Origin: Nocardioides albertanoniae
Lineage (GTDB): Bacteria > Actinomycetota > Actinomycetes > Propionibacteriales > Nocardioidaceae
DNA length: 64,000 nt
Direction: 5' to 3'
Assembly (NCBI RefSeq): GCF_006716315.1
Contig: NZ_VFOV01000001.1
Location: 2,372,501-2,436,500, forward strand
A program made the translations under genes and the position numbers. Positions 43,047 through 51,813 of this stretch are shown here, piece after piece; positions within the stretch are counted from its first letter, which is position 1, and the number at the start of each line of letters is the position of its first letter. The notes under the pieces are model-generated. The model ran no database searches. It saw only the letters and a program-made list of their open reading frames with translations, and was not told where the DNA came from.

Positions 43047-44368
43047 CAGGCGCCCAGCATCATCTGGCCGCACACGCGCACGACGTTGCCGTTGACGCCG
43101 GTGGAGGCGGGGGAGGCGTACCAGGCGATGGTCTCGGCGACGTCGACCGGCAGGCCGCCCTGCGACATCGCGTTGAGCCGCTGGCCGACCTCGCGGGTCG
43201 CGAACGGCACCGCGGCGGTCATCTGGGTGATGATGAAGCCGGGCGCGACCGCGTTGACGGTGATGCCGTGGCGCAGGTCCTCGGCCAGGGAGTCGACGAA
43301 ACCGATGACCGCTGCCTTCGAGGCGCCGTAGGAGGTCTGGCCGAGGTTGCCGGCGATGCCGGCGATCGAGGAGACGCCGATGATGCGGCCGTTGTCGCGC
43401 ACCAGCTTCTGCTTGAGCAGCTCGGTGGTGATCCGCTCGGGGGCGGTGATGTTGATGTCGAGCACCTTGCCGAAGCGGTCGGCCTTCTGGTTGGCGAGCT
43501 TCTTGTCGAGCGTCACGCCGGCGTTGTGGACGACGATGTCGACGCCGCCGAACTTCTCCTTGAGGTAGGAGGCGATCTTCGCCGGAGCGTCCTCGGCGGT
43601 GATGTCGGCGGTGATGTAGTCGGAGGTGACCTTCTTCAGGTCGTCCTCGGCCGGCGGGATGTCGAGGCCCACGACGGTCGCACCGTCGCGCTGGAGCACC
43701 TTGGCGATCTCCTCGCCGATGCCGCGCGCGGCGCCGGTCACGAGGGCGACCTTGCCGGTCAGCGGCCTCTTCGGGTCGACCTGCTCGGCGACGGTGTCAG
43801 CCTTCTTGGTGCCGACGCGCACGACCTGGCCGGAGACGTAGGCGCTCTTCGGGGAGAGGAAGAAGCCCAGCGTCGAGAGCAGCGAGCCCTCGAAGCCCTC
43901 GGCGACGTAGACGAGCTGCACGGTGCCGCCCTTGCCGATCTCCTTGCCGAGGCTGCGGGTGAAGCCCTCGAGCGCACGCTGGGCGACTCGCTCGGCGCCC
44001 TTGAGCTGCTCGGGCGGGGTGCCGATGACGAGCACGCGCGGGTTGGTCTCCAGCGAGCGCAGCACCGGGGTGAAGAACTCCTGCAGCTCGACCAGGTCGG
44101 AGCTGGTGGTGATGCCGGTGGCGTCGAAGACGAGGCCCTTGAACTTGGCGTCGGCGGTGGCGGAGCTGGTCGAGGCGATGTCCAGCTCGCCGAGGAGACC
44201 GCTCAGCGACTCGGCGAGGCGACCGCGGCCGCCGACGAGCACGGTGCCCTTCACGAGCGGGGCGCCTGCCGTGTAGCGCTCGAGCTTGGTGGGGTTGGGC
44301 AGCCCGAGGTTCTTGACGAGGACCTTCCCGATCGCCGACTGGGTGAAGCTCTGGTACTTGTCGCTCAT
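43046..44368 (-). CDS. fabG4: 3-oxoacyl reductase FabG4 (two-domain SDR)
   Basis: 440 aa, the long FabG4 form. Residues 1-200 are a degenerate Rossmann domain; the active SDR starts at TGAARGIGEE (211-220), with Ser333/334 in GVSSIAG, Tyr347 and Lys351 in TSYGASKAA, and HNAGVTLDK. The enzyme reduces 3-oxoacyl thioesters, generally with NADH. Translationally coupled to htdX. Divergent from fadA2, sharing a 170-bp regulatory region. Confidence 0.93.
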   Translation of the reverse strand: MSDKYQSFTQSAIGKVLVKNLGLPNPTKLERYTAGAPLVKGTVLVGGRGRLAESLSGLLGELDIASTSSATADAKFKGLVFDATGITTSSDLVELQEFFTPVLRSLETNPRVLVIGTPPEQLKGAERVAQRALEGFTRSLGKEIGKGGTVQLVYVAEGFEGSLLSTLGFFLSPKSAYVSGQVVRVGTKKADTVAEQVDPKRPLTGKVALVTGAARGIGEEIAKVLQRDGATVVGLDIPPAEDDLKKVTSDYITADITAEDAPAKIASYLKEKFGGVDIVVHNAGVTLDKKLANQKADRFGKVLDINITAPERITTELLKQKLVRDNGRIIGVSSIAGIAGNLGQTSYGASKAAVIGFVDSLAEDLRHGITVNAVAPGFIITQMTAAVPFATREVGQRLNAMSQGGLPVDVAETIAWYASPASTGVNGNVVRVCGQMMLGA

Positions 44369-44447
44369 GTCTGCTCTGATCCTTCGAAGACGTGTTCGCG
44401 GTTGGGTTGGCGAGGTGGGGCGGTGCCCCGGCGATATGTTACTCGTC

Positions 44448-44469
44448 AGTTGTAACTAGGGTTGTAACT
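44448..44469. promoter_or_regulatory. Repeated GTTGTAACT motifs between fabG4 and fadA2
   Basis: AGTTGTAACT (44448-44457) and GTTGTAACT (44461-44469) are direct repeats whose half-sites TGTAACT and GGTTGTA also form an inverted pair with a 2-bp spacer. They lie near GTTACT (44438-44443). The half-site AGTTGYA recurs as the palindrome at 46637-46653 before the downstream TetR gene. Confidence 0.55.
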
Positions 44470-44540
44470 CGGTGTCCACATTTCGTGATCTCCCTGACAT
44501 ACCCTTCTCCAAAGAGCGTCATCAGACAAGGATGAACCCT

Positions 44541-45830
44541 ATGACCACTGCTCAGACAAAGCGGCGTGTCGCCATCGTGGGCGGCAACCGCATTCCCTTC
44601 GCCCGCTCCAACGGCGCGTACTCGACCGCGTCCAACCAGGAGATGTTCACCGCCGTCCTCGATGGCCTCTCCGCACGATTCGGCCTCGACGGCGAGCGTG
44701 TCGGCGAGGTGGCCTCCGGCGCCGTGCTCAAGCACTCCCGTGACTTCAACCTGGCCCGCGAGTCGGTCCTCGGCTCCAAGCTTGCCCCCGAGACGGCCGC
44801 CGTCGACCTCCAGCAGGCCTGTGGCACCGGCCTCCAGGCCGCGACCTACATCGCCAACAAGATCGCGCTCGGCCAGATCGACTCCGGCATCGCCGGTGGC
44901 ACCGACACCACCTCCGACGCGCCGATCGCGCTCGGTGAGCGCCTGCGCAAGATCCTCCTCGAGGCCAACCGCGCCAAGACGACCACCGACCGGATCAAGG
45001 CGATCGCCAAGATCCGCCCGGCCGACGTCATCCCCAACATCCCGGCCAACGTCGAGCCGCGCACCAAGCTCTCCATGGGTGAGCACGCCGCGCTGACCGC
45101 GCAGGAGTGGGGCATCACCCGTGAGGCCCAGGACGAGCTCGCCGCTGCTTCCCACCAGAAGCTGGGCGCTGCGTACGAGGCGGGCTGGTTCGAGGACCAG
45201 ATCACGCCGTTCCGCGGCCTGGAGAAGGACAACAACCTCCGCCCCGGGTCGACCGTGGAGAAGCTCTCGACGCTGAAGCCCGCCTTCGGCAAGAGCCTCG
45301 AGAACCCCACCATGACGGCCGGCAACTCGACGCCGCTGACCGACGGCGCCTCCGCCGTGCTGATGGGCTCGGAGGAGTGGGCCGAGTCGAAGGGCCTGAA
45401 GGTGCTGGCCTACTTCGTCGACGCCGAGGTCGCAGCTGTCGACTACGTCGCCGGCGGTGAGGGCCTCCTGATGGCTCCCGCCTACGCCGTGCCGCGCCTG
45501 CTGGCCCGCAACGGCCTGACCTTCGACGACTTCGACTTCTTCGAGATCCACGAGGCCTTCGCCTCCCAGGTGCTCTCGACGCTGGCCGCCTGGGAGTCCC
45601 CGGACTTCTGCAAGGACAAGCTCGGCCTCGACGCGCCCCTGGGCTCGGTGCCGCGCGAGAAGCTCAACGTGAAGGGCTCCAGCCTCGCGGCCGGTCACCC
45701 CTTCGCCGCCACCGGCGGTCGCATCATCAACAACCTGGCCAAGCTGCTCGACGAGAAGGGGAGCGGCCGCGGCCTGATCTCCATCTGCGCGGCGGGCGGC
45801 CAGGGCGTCGTCGCCATCTTGGAGAAGTAG
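44541..45830 (+). CDS. fadA2: Acetyl-CoA C-acetyltransferase FadA2
   Basis: 429 aa from the ATG at 44541, with AAGGA 8 nt upstream; ATG at 44532 is possible. Thiolase residues: Cys94 in LQQACGTGLQ, His in SSLAAGHPFAATG and Cys in LISICAAGGQG. It is closest to the FadI/FadA2 class that cleaves long or short acyl chains. Divergent from fabG4-htdX and followed by a strong hairpin. Confidence 0.93.
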   Translation: MTTAQTKRRVAIVGGNRIPFARSNGAYSTASNQEMFTAVLDGLSARFGLDGERVGEVASGAVLKHSRDFNLARESVLGSKLAPETAAVDLQQACGTGLQAATYIANKIALGQIDSGIAGGTDTTSDAPIALGERLRKILLEANRAKTTTDRIKAIAKIRPADVIPNIPANVEPRTKLSMGEHAALTAQEWGITREAQDELAAASHQKLGAAYEAGWFEDQITPFRGLEKDNNLRPGSTVEKLSTLKPAFGKSLENPTMTAGNSTPLTDGASAVLMGSEEWAESKGLKVLAYFVDAEVAAVDYVAGGEGLLMAPAYAVPRLLARNGLTFDDFDFFEIHEAFASQVLSTLAAWESPDFCKDKLGLDAPLGSVPREKLNVKGSSLAAGHPFAATGGRIINNLAKLLDEKGSGRGLISICAAGGQGVVAILEK

Positions 45831-45846
45831 GACACGCACGACGTAC

Positions 45847-45874
45847 GCGGCGCCCGGCTCCGGCCGGGCGCCGC
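45847..45874. terminator. 12-bp hairpin between fadA2 and tetR
   Basis: GCGGCGCCCGGC (45847-45858), loop TCCG, then GCCGGGCGCCGC (45863-45874), followed by TGCCTTTCCT. It lies between the convergent fadA2 and TetR genes and terminates both. Confidence 0.85.
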
Positions 45875-45890
45875 TGCCTTTCCTACCGAG

Positions 45891-46616
45891 CTATTTGGCG
45901 GTGAGGGCCAGGGCCGAGGTGACGAGATAGTCGCGCACCTGGTCGGGGGAGACCGCGGCGACGGTCGGCACGCCGGGGGCGGACTCGGAGACCAGGATGC
46001 CGACGCGAGCCAGCTGGAGGGCGCCGAGGCCCGAGGCGTAGAGCGTGTTGGCGAGGAGGTTGGGGTCGTCGAGCTCGAACTCGCCCGACGCGACGCCGTC
46101 CTCGAAGACGCTGGTGAGGATCGTCAGGCAGCCGCTCATCGCGCGCCCGAGCCGGAACAGTGCGCTCTCGGAGAGCTCGTCGAGCAGGTCGGACCCGCTA
46201 CGACGCATCAGCGTCTGGGCACAGTCGACGAACGCCGGGTGCTCGATGCCGTAGTCGACGAAGGCGCCGACGACGTCGCGCACGGCGTCGGTCGGTGAGC
46301 TGTCGCCCGCGGCCGCCTCGAGCAGATGCTCGCGCATCTCGTCGAGATAGCCGACCAGGGTCAGCGCGAAGATCTCGTCCTTGCCGGTGAAGTGCCTGTA
46401 GACGATCGCCCGGTTGATGCCGACTGCCTTGGCGATGTCTTCGATCTGGGCATCGCTGAGCCCGCGCTCGTCGAAGAGTCTGCGCGTGGCGGCGACGATG
46501 TCCGCCTCGCGTGCGCGGCGGCGGGCGGCCGCAGCGGACCGGCGTCCGTCGGCGGCCGAGCCCGAGGCTCTCGGGCGGCCCGAGACGGGGCCAGAGGCGG
46601 TTGGTCGGGTGCTCAC
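45891..46616 (-). CDS. TetR-family regulator next to the fadA2 cluster
   Basis: 241 aa from the GTG at 46616. TACAGT at 46624-46629 lies 7 nt upstream, the leaderless layout; the in-frame GTG at 46625 would overlap the -10. HTH: IEDIAKAVGINRAIVYRHFT. The C-terminus is a large ligand domain of the TetR_C type. The operator palindrome TGCAACT-cag-AGTTGCA overlaps its promoter, and half-sites recur before fadA2, so it likely represses itself and the fabG4-fadA2 cluster in response to an acyl-CoA. Confidence 0.88.
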   Translation of the reverse strand: MSTRPTASGPVSGRPRASGSAADGRRSAAAARRRAREADIVAATRRLFDERGLSDAQIEDIAKAVGINRAIVYRHFTGKDEIFALTLVGYLDEMREHLLEAAAGDSSPTDAVRDVVGAFVDYGIEHPAFVDCAQTLMRRSGSDLLDELSESALFRLGRAMSGCLTILTSVFEDGVASGEFELDDPNLLANTLYASGLGALQLARVGILVSESAPGVPTVAAVSPDQVRDYLVTSALALTAK

Positions 46617-46636
46617 GATCCACACTGTACGCCGTG

Positions 46637-46653
46637 TGCAACTCAGAGTTGCA
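46637..46653. promoter_or_regulatory. Palindromic operator upstream of the fadA2-linked tetR
   Basis: TGCAACT-cag-AGTTGCA is a perfect palindrome 8 bp upstream of the -10 box at 46624-46629 on the minus strand, so it covers the spacer and -35. Autoregulation is the simplest reading. Confidence 0.75.
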
Positions 46654-46704
46654 GCACGTGTCCGGCTTCACACGGCCGCCGGAATCGGCCGCGGGCGCGT
46701 CGGG

Positions 46705-48207
46705 TCAGCGCAGCAGGGCCTTCCGTGCGGCGGCGACATCGTCGGTGGTCACGTAGTCGACCCCCGCGGCCGCAGCGCGGAGCACCGCCGGGGTGCCGAC
46801 GGCCGGCCAGGTGCCGACCTCGGCGCCCTGACGCCGATAGTGACTCACGAGGGAGGCGCTGAGCAGCCCGGTGCCGATGTGCACCTGGTCATAGCCCGCG
46901 GGGTAGTCGTCGGCGGGGTCCGGCTCGTCCTTGACCGCGATCCGCTCCATCCCGGTGGCCTCGGCGCCGGGGAAGTCGAAGTGCGACTCGTCGAAGCTCA
47001 TGAAGATCGCCTTGTCGCTGTGACCCTTCGGCTCCACCCATCCCGGGCGGAGCGCGACCACCTTGCGATAGAGGGCCCGCATCTCCGCGGAGCTCTCGCC
47101 CTTGAGCTCGACGACGAGGCGTACGTCGTGGCCGTAGGCCTTCTCGGCGGCACCGATCGCATCGAAGGTCTCCTCGATGCTCGGCACCTGGGTGCCGCGG
47201 AAGCGAGGGGCCTTCCACGAGCCGGCGTCGAGCTGCTTGATCTCCTCGAGCGTGAACGCACGCGGGCCTTGGCTCTCGCGCTCGGGGAAGCGGCTCTCGA
47301 CGTCGGTGGTGCGCCGGAGATCGTCGTCGTGCATCAGCACCCACTCGCCGTCGGCGGTGGGCTGGAAGTCCATCTCGATGAAGTCGGCTCGGTGGCGCAC
47401 GGCGCTGCGGAAGGCGTCCAGGGTGTTCTCCGGGTGGTCGGCGGAGTCGCCGCGCCACGCCATCACGCCCACCGGCCGCTCGCCGAGCGCGTAGACCGCC
47501 GTCGCCGCCCCGACGACCGCGGGCGCGCCGTGATGAGCCCGGGCGACCGTGCGGAAGCGTGTCTTCCCGGGATGCCGGGCCTCGAAGGTGCGGGTGGCGC
47601 GGCCGGTCTCGTCGGTGGTGAGGTCGGCGGCGTGGTGCCACCCGTCGCCGGTGTCGCGCTGGAGCGTGATCGGCCGGCCGCGCCGGGCGGGCGAGACGAA
47701 GGAGCTGACCGCGACCTTGTCGCCGGCGTGCACCGAACGCGGGGTGCTGGTCGTGGCGTGCTGCACCTGACCGAAGAGCGTACGCGGCCGGCTGACCCGC
47801 GTCGCTCGCTCGTCTGCTTCGCCCTCGGTGGCAGGAGCCAGCACCCGCCACCGTGCGCTCCACGCGGGCTGGGTGACCGCGAACGCGTAGTCGCCCGAGC
47901 CGGCGACGGTCTGCTCCTGCACCGAGCGCCAGGCGCCGTGATCGAAGCTCTGCAGCACCACCCGCGTGACACCGGAGCCTATCGAGCCGCTGAGCGTGAC
48001 CGACTCACCCGGCACGGGCCGGGCAAGGCTGGCTCTCGGCGCGGCGACGGTGGCCGTTGCGGGTGCTGAGGCCGAGCCTGCGGTGGGTCCTGCGGTGGAT
48101 TCTGCGTCGGGTGCGGGCGCGCTGTCGTGAGCCGTGGTGAAGCCGGCAAGTCCGAGAACCATCACCAGGGCAGCGAGCAGCGTGGGGATCCGTGCATGGT
48201 GGGGCAT
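46705..48207 (-). CDS. Secreted glycerophosphodiester phosphodiesterase-like protein
   Basis: 500 aa. A signal peptide (MPHHARIPTLLAALVMVLGL) is followed by a linker, then beta-rich domains (about 60-245) and a C-terminal GDPD domain (about 248-500). In that domain E278, D280 and H293 (MHDDDLRRTT) are present, but the first catalytic His of the HRG motif is Trp251 (MAWRGDSADHPENT). So the enzyme may be weakened or may act as a binding protein. Secreted or surface-attached. Confidence 0.85.
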   Translation of the reverse strand: MPHHARIPTLLAALVMVLGLAGFTTAHDSAPAPDAESTAGPTAGSASAPATATVAAPRASLARPVPGESVTLSGSIGSGVTRVVLQSFDHGAWRSVQEQTVAGSGDYAFAVTQPAWSARWRVLAPATEGEADERATRVSRPRTLFGQVQHATTSTPRSVHAGDKVAVSSFVSPARRGRPITLQRDTGDGWHHAADLTTDETGRATRTFEARHPGKTRFRTVARAHHGAPAVVGAATAVYALGERPVGVMAWRGDSADHPENTLDAFRSAVRHRADFIEMDFQPTADGEWVLMHDDDLRRTTDVESRFPERESQGPRAFTLEEIKQLDAGSWKAPRFRGTQVPSIEETFDAIGAAEKAYGHDVRLVVELKGESSAEMRALYRKVVALRPGWVEPKGHSDKAIFMSFDESHFDFPGAEATGMERIAVKDEPDPADDYPAGYDQVHIGTGLLSASLVSHYRRQGAEVGTWPAVGTPAVLRAAAAGVDYVTTDDVAAARKALLR

Positions 48208-48262
48208 CCGGGCGAGGTTAGAGGATGCCTGGTGAGTCGTTTAGGCCGGTATCACTATTAGG

Positions 48263-49768
48263 TTAATCGAGAAACATTCTGATCGTGCCGATGGTGTCCG
48301 CCTCGTCCGGCCGCTTGTCGTCGCGATAGCGAACGACGCGTGCGAACCGCAGCGCCACACCGCCCGGGTAGCGGGTGGAGCGCTGCACGCCGTCGAAGGC
48401 GATCTCGACCACCTGCTCGGGGCGCACCTTCACCTGCCAGCCGTCGGTGCCGTCGACGGCGAGCTCGGTGAACCGCTCGGTCTGCCAGGCCAGGATCTGG
48501 TCGGTCATGCCCTTGAAGGTCTTCCCGATCATCGTGAAGCCGCCCTCGGGGTCGCGGGCACCGAGGTGGATGTTGGAGAGCCATCCCTTGCGGCGTCCCG
48601 AACCCCACTCGATGCCGAGCACGACCAGGTCGAGGGTGTGGACGGGCTTCACCTTGATCCAGCCCGAGCCACGTCGCCCGGCCTCCCAGGGCAGCTCGGT
48701 GCCCTTGACGACGACCCCCTCCTGACCGGCGACGAGCACGTCGGCGGCGAATCTCTCCGCGGCCTCGGGGTCGGCGGTCTCCAGCCGTGCCGCGCGGTGC
48801 TCCTGGGGCACCAGCGCGTCGAGCGCGGCCAGACGGTCGCGGAGCGGGCGGCCGAGCAGGTCGGTGCCGTCGAGGTGGAGCACGTCGAAGAAGAACGGCA
48901 CCACGGCGGCGGTGGGGGCGCCTCGGGTCGCGGTGCGCGAGGCCGTCTCCTGAAACGGTCGCGGCCGGCCGTCAGCACCCACCAGCATTGCTTCGCCGTC
49001 GAGCACCACCGAGGAGGCCGGCAGGTTGCGCACCACCTCGACGACCTCCGGCAGCCGGGCGGTGATGTCGTCGAGGGTGCGGGTGGCGATGACGACGTCG
49101 TCGCCGTCGCGGTGGGCCTGGATACGGATGCCGTCGAGCTTGGTGTCGATCACCGCGGCTGCGCCGATCTTGGCCATCGCCTCGGTCACCGAGGTGGCGC
49201 TGGAGGCGAGCATCGGCATCACCGGGCGCCCGACCACGAGCCCGACCTCGGCGAGCGCCTGCTCGCCGTCGAAGGCCAGCCCGGCGACCACGACCGTCGA
49301 ACCGGCCAGCATCGCGGCGCGGCGTACGGCGGCCAACGGCACCTCGGCGGCGACAGCGAGGCCCTCCTGCACCAGCGAGTCGAGGGCGCCCTGGCGCACC
49401 TCGCCGGTCACGACGCCACGCAGCCACGCCTGCTCGACCTCGGTCGCCGCCCCGAACAACGCCTCGGCCTCGGCGCTGCGGGCGGCCTGCGACCCGTCGC
49501 CGGAGAGCAGCGACATGCGCTCGAACGCCTCGTGCACGTCGCCGACGCGCAGCGACGGCTCCTCGACCGGAGCCGGGAGTGCCGCGAGCGAACGCCACCC
49601 CAGCCCCGTACGCCGTTGCAGCAACGATCCGGCGAGATAGGCGCTCACCACGGGAAGCTCCTCGCGCGAGGCCGCGGCCAGGCACTGCGCGAGCGCGGCG
49701 ACCTTCGCCTTCCGTGAGCGGGTGGCGGCGACGGCGTTCGAGGTGGCGACGAGGTCGGCGAGCAGCAT
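48263..49768 (-). CDS. ligB: ATP-dependent DNA ligase (LigB type)
   Basis: 501 aa from the ATG at 49768. Motif I with the adenylated Lys is K210 in DTKLDGIRIQAHRDG, motif III is in PFFFDVLHLDG, motif IV in EGVVVKG, and motif V in GSGWIKVKP. The N-terminal ~190 residues form the family's DNA-binding helical domain. It seals nicks with ATP; in mycobacteria LigB is non-essential beside NAD-dependent LigA. Divergent from a serine hydrolase. Confidence 0.92.
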   Translation of the reverse strand: MLLADLVATSNAVAATRSRKAKVAALAQCLAAASREELPVVSAYLAGSLLQRRTGLGWRSLAALPAPVEEPSLRVGDVHEAFERMSLLSGDGSQAARSAEAEALFGAATEVEQAWLRGVVTGEVRQGALDSLVQEGLAVAAEVPLAAVRRAAMLAGSTVVVAGLAFDGEQALAEVGLVVGRPVMPMLASSATSVTEAMAKIGAAAVIDTKLDGIRIQAHRDGDDVVIATRTLDDITARLPEVVEVVRNLPASSVVLDGEAMLVGADGRPRPFQETASRTATRGAPTAAVVPFFFDVLHLDGTDLLGRPLRDRLAALDALVPQEHRAARLETADPEAAERFAADVLVAGQEGVVVKGTELPWEAGRRGSGWIKVKPVHTLDLVVLGIEWGSGRRKGWLSNIHLGARDPEGGFTMIGKTFKGMTDQILAWQTERFTELAVDGTDGWQVKVRPEQVVEIAFDGVQRSTRYPGGVALRFARVVRYRDDKRPDEADTIGTIRMFLD

Positions 49769-49774
49769 GCCACC

Positions 49775-49780
49775 TATTCT
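49775..49780 (+). promoter_or_regulatory. Putative -10 box of the serine hydrolase gene
   Basis: TATTCT ends 6 nt before the ATG at 49787, with no RBS between, indicating a leaderless transcript. Confidence 0.5.
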
Positions 49781-49786
49781 CGCCCC

Positions 49787-51166
49787 ATGTCGCTCGCCGC
49801 TACCCGAAACTGGCTCGAGTCCGAGCTGCCCGCCCTGCTCGCCCGTCACCGGGTGCCCGCGGCGGCGGTCGGAGTGCTCCACGACGGCGAGGTGATCGAC
49901 CACGCGTGCGGCGTGCTCAACCTCGACACCGGTGTGGAGGCGACCACCGACTCGCTGTTCCAGGTCGGCTCGATCACCAAGCTATGGACCACCGACCTGG
50001 TGATGCAGCTGGTCGAGGAGGGAAAGGTCGGGCTCGACGACAGGATCACCCGCCACCTGCCCGGCTTCGCCGTCGCCGAGGAGGAGGCGAGCCGGGAGAT
50101 CACGGTGCGCCACCTGCTCACCCACACCGCCGGCTTCGAGGGCGACGTCTTCACCGACCACGGACCCGGTGACGACGCGGTCGAGCGGTTCGTGGCGTCG
50201 ATGGTCGACCTGCCGCAGATCTTCGCGCCGGGCGAGCGTTTCTCCTACGCCAACACCGGCTTCGCCGTGCTCGGTCGCCTGGTCGAGGTGCTCCGCGGCA
50301 CCACCTGGGACCGGGCGCTGCAGGAGCGTCTCGCCACCCCGCTGGGTCTGACCCACCTCGCGACCACGCCGTACGAGGCGATCAGGTTCCGGACGGCGAT
50401 GGGTCACGTCGACCCCGCGCCCGGCCACGTGCTCCGCCCGGGCCCCTCCTGGGGCATGGCGCGGGCGAGCGGACCGGTGGGAGCGATGCTGTCGATGCGG
50501 GTGCGCGACCTGCTCGGTTTCGCGGCGATGCACCTGACGCAGGGTCGCGCTCCCGACGGCGCTCACGTCCTCTCCGAGGCGTCGTGCGCCGACATGCTCA
50601 CCAGGCAGGTCGACCACCCCGCATCGGTCCGTTCGGAGGCTCAGGGCCTGGGCTGGTCGCTCGACGACACCACGCAGGGGGTCGTCGGCCACGACGGGCA
50701 GACGATCGGACAGTCGGCGTTCTTCCGGATGGTGCCCGAGAGCGGCCTGGCGGTCGCGCTGCTGACCAACGGCGGTGACACCGGTGGCCTCAAGAACGAC
50801 GTCCTCGCTCACCTCCTCGACGACCTCGGCGGCGTACGGACCGCTCCGGACCCGGTGCCGCCGAAGGAGGTGCCGGCGGGATTCGACCTCGACCGAGTGC
50901 TCGGCACCTACCGCGCCCGTATCGTCGACTGGACCTTGCGAGTGGACGCCGACGGGCGGCTGTGGGTCGACGAGATGCCCGGGGCCGACGCGGCAGCGAT
51001 CGGCGACGCACCCGAGAGCTACCAGGTCGTGCCGTACGCCGCGGACCAGGTCGTCACGGCCGCGGCGCTCCACGGGGCCCACCATGTCTTCGGCTTCACC
51101 GGCGAGGACGAGACGGGTCGTGCGACCCACATGACCACGAGCCGGGTCTTCCCTCGGGCCCGATGA
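49787..51166 (+). CDS. Beta-lactamase-family serine hydrolase
   Basis: 459 aa. The SxxK nucleophile motif is SITK in FQVGSITKLWT (about 62-65); the YxN motif is YANTGFAVLGR; a His-x-Gly-like VVGHDGQTIG follows. A C-terminal accessory domain (about 360-459) completes it. No signal peptide, so cytosolic. Family members include esterases, D-aminopeptidases and penicillin-binding-like enzymes; the substrate is not deducible. Confidence 0.9.
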   Translation: MSLAATRNWLESELPALLARHRVPAAAVGVLHDGEVIDHACGVLNLDTGVEATTDSLFQVGSITKLWTTDLVMQLVEEGKVGLDDRITRHLPGFAVAEEEASREITVRHLLTHTAGFEGDVFTDHGPGDDAVERFVASMVDLPQIFAPGERFSYANTGFAVLGRLVEVLRGTTWDRALQERLATPLGLTHLATTPYEAIRFRTAMGHVDPAPGHVLRPGPSWGMARASGPVGAMLSMRVRDLLGFAAMHLTQGRAPDGAHVLSEASCADMLTRQVDHPASVRSEAQGLGWSLDDTTQGVVGHDGQTIGQSAFFRMVPESGLAVALLTNGGDTGGLKNDVLAHLLDDLGGVRTAPDPVPPKEVPAGFDLDRVLGTYRARIVDWTLRVDADGRLWVDEMPGADAAAIGDAPESYQVVPYAADQVVTAAALHGAHHVFGFTGEDETGRATHMTTSRVFPRAR

Positions 51167-51181
51167 GCCTGCGGCAGGCTC
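51165..51181. terminator. Compact hairpin covering both convergent stop codons
   Basis: GAGCCTG-CGG-CAGGCTC is a perfect 7-bp stem with a 3-nt loop. It overlaps the last bases of the serine hydrolase stop (51164-51166) and of the convergent DinB-like gene (from 51180). One short element can serve as terminator for both. Confidence 0.7.
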
Positions 51182-51761
51182 AGGCGGCCTGGCGCCCGAG
51201 CAGGCGCAGCGCGTCGGCCCAGGGGTCGTCACCGGTCTCGGTCGACGGAGCGGCGAAGACCGGGGTCCCGCCCGGTCTCGCGGCGATCTGGCGGGCCATC
51301 TCGAGCACGTGGGCGACGGTGTCGGGCGCCGGCCGGTGGTCGGCCCCGACGGCTGTCGCCACGTCCCAGGCGTGCACGGCTGCGTCGAGCAGCTGCATGC
51401 CCAACGCGACCTCCACCGTCGGCCTGAAGCCGAACTCGGAGAGGTGCACGGTCGCGGCCGGGTCGGCGGCTCCGAACGCCTCGCGGACCGTCGCGGCCGA
51501 CTCCTGCCAGGCTCGCGAGGCGTCCCCGGTGGTGACCGGCACGGACGCGTAGGCAGTGGCCGGCGCGTCGCCGGCGGTGACGGCCGCGGCGAAGCCGAGG
51601 TTCTGGCCGATCATGTGGCCGAGCAGGTCGGCTAGGTCCCACCCGGCGCACGGCGTGGGGGAGGTGAGGGAGACCTCCCCTGAGTCGATCCCGGAGAGGA
51701 GGCGGGTGGTGGCGGAGAGGGCGTCGTCGTGCTCCGCACGCATCTGCGTGAAAGTAAGCAT
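51180..51761 (-). CDS. TIGR03086/DinB-like metal-binding protein
   Basis: 193 aa. N-terminal four-helix bundle of the DinB/mycothiol-dependent type: SPTPCAGWDLADLLGHMIGQ holds the first metal His, and LLDAAVHAWDVATAVG holds the second (HxWDV). The C-terminal tail is short. Actinobacterial relatives include mycothiol-dependent maleylpyruvate isomerase. Function unknown. Divergent from marR. Confidence 0.85.
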   Translation of the reverse strand: MLTFTQMRAEHDDALSATTRLLSGIDSGEVSLTSPTPCAGWDLADLLGHMIGQNLGFAAAVTAGDAPATAYASVPVTTGDASRAWQESAATVREAFGAADPAATVHLSEFGFRPTVEVALGMQLLDAAVHAWDVATAVGADHRPAPDTVAHVLEMARQIAARPGGTPVFAAPSTETGDDPWADALRLLGRQAA

Positions 51762-51801
51762 ACGAAGACGATAAGCAGACGTATACGATATGTCGAGCGG
51801 T

Positions 51802-51807
51802 TAAGAT
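51802..51807 (+). promoter_or_regulatory. Putative -10 box of marR
   Basis: TAAGAT ends 6 nt before the GTG at 51814, with no RBS, fitting a leaderless transcript. CGTATACG (51779-51786) is a nearby palindrome that may be an operator. Confidence 0.5.
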
Positions 51808-51813
51808 CTGGTC

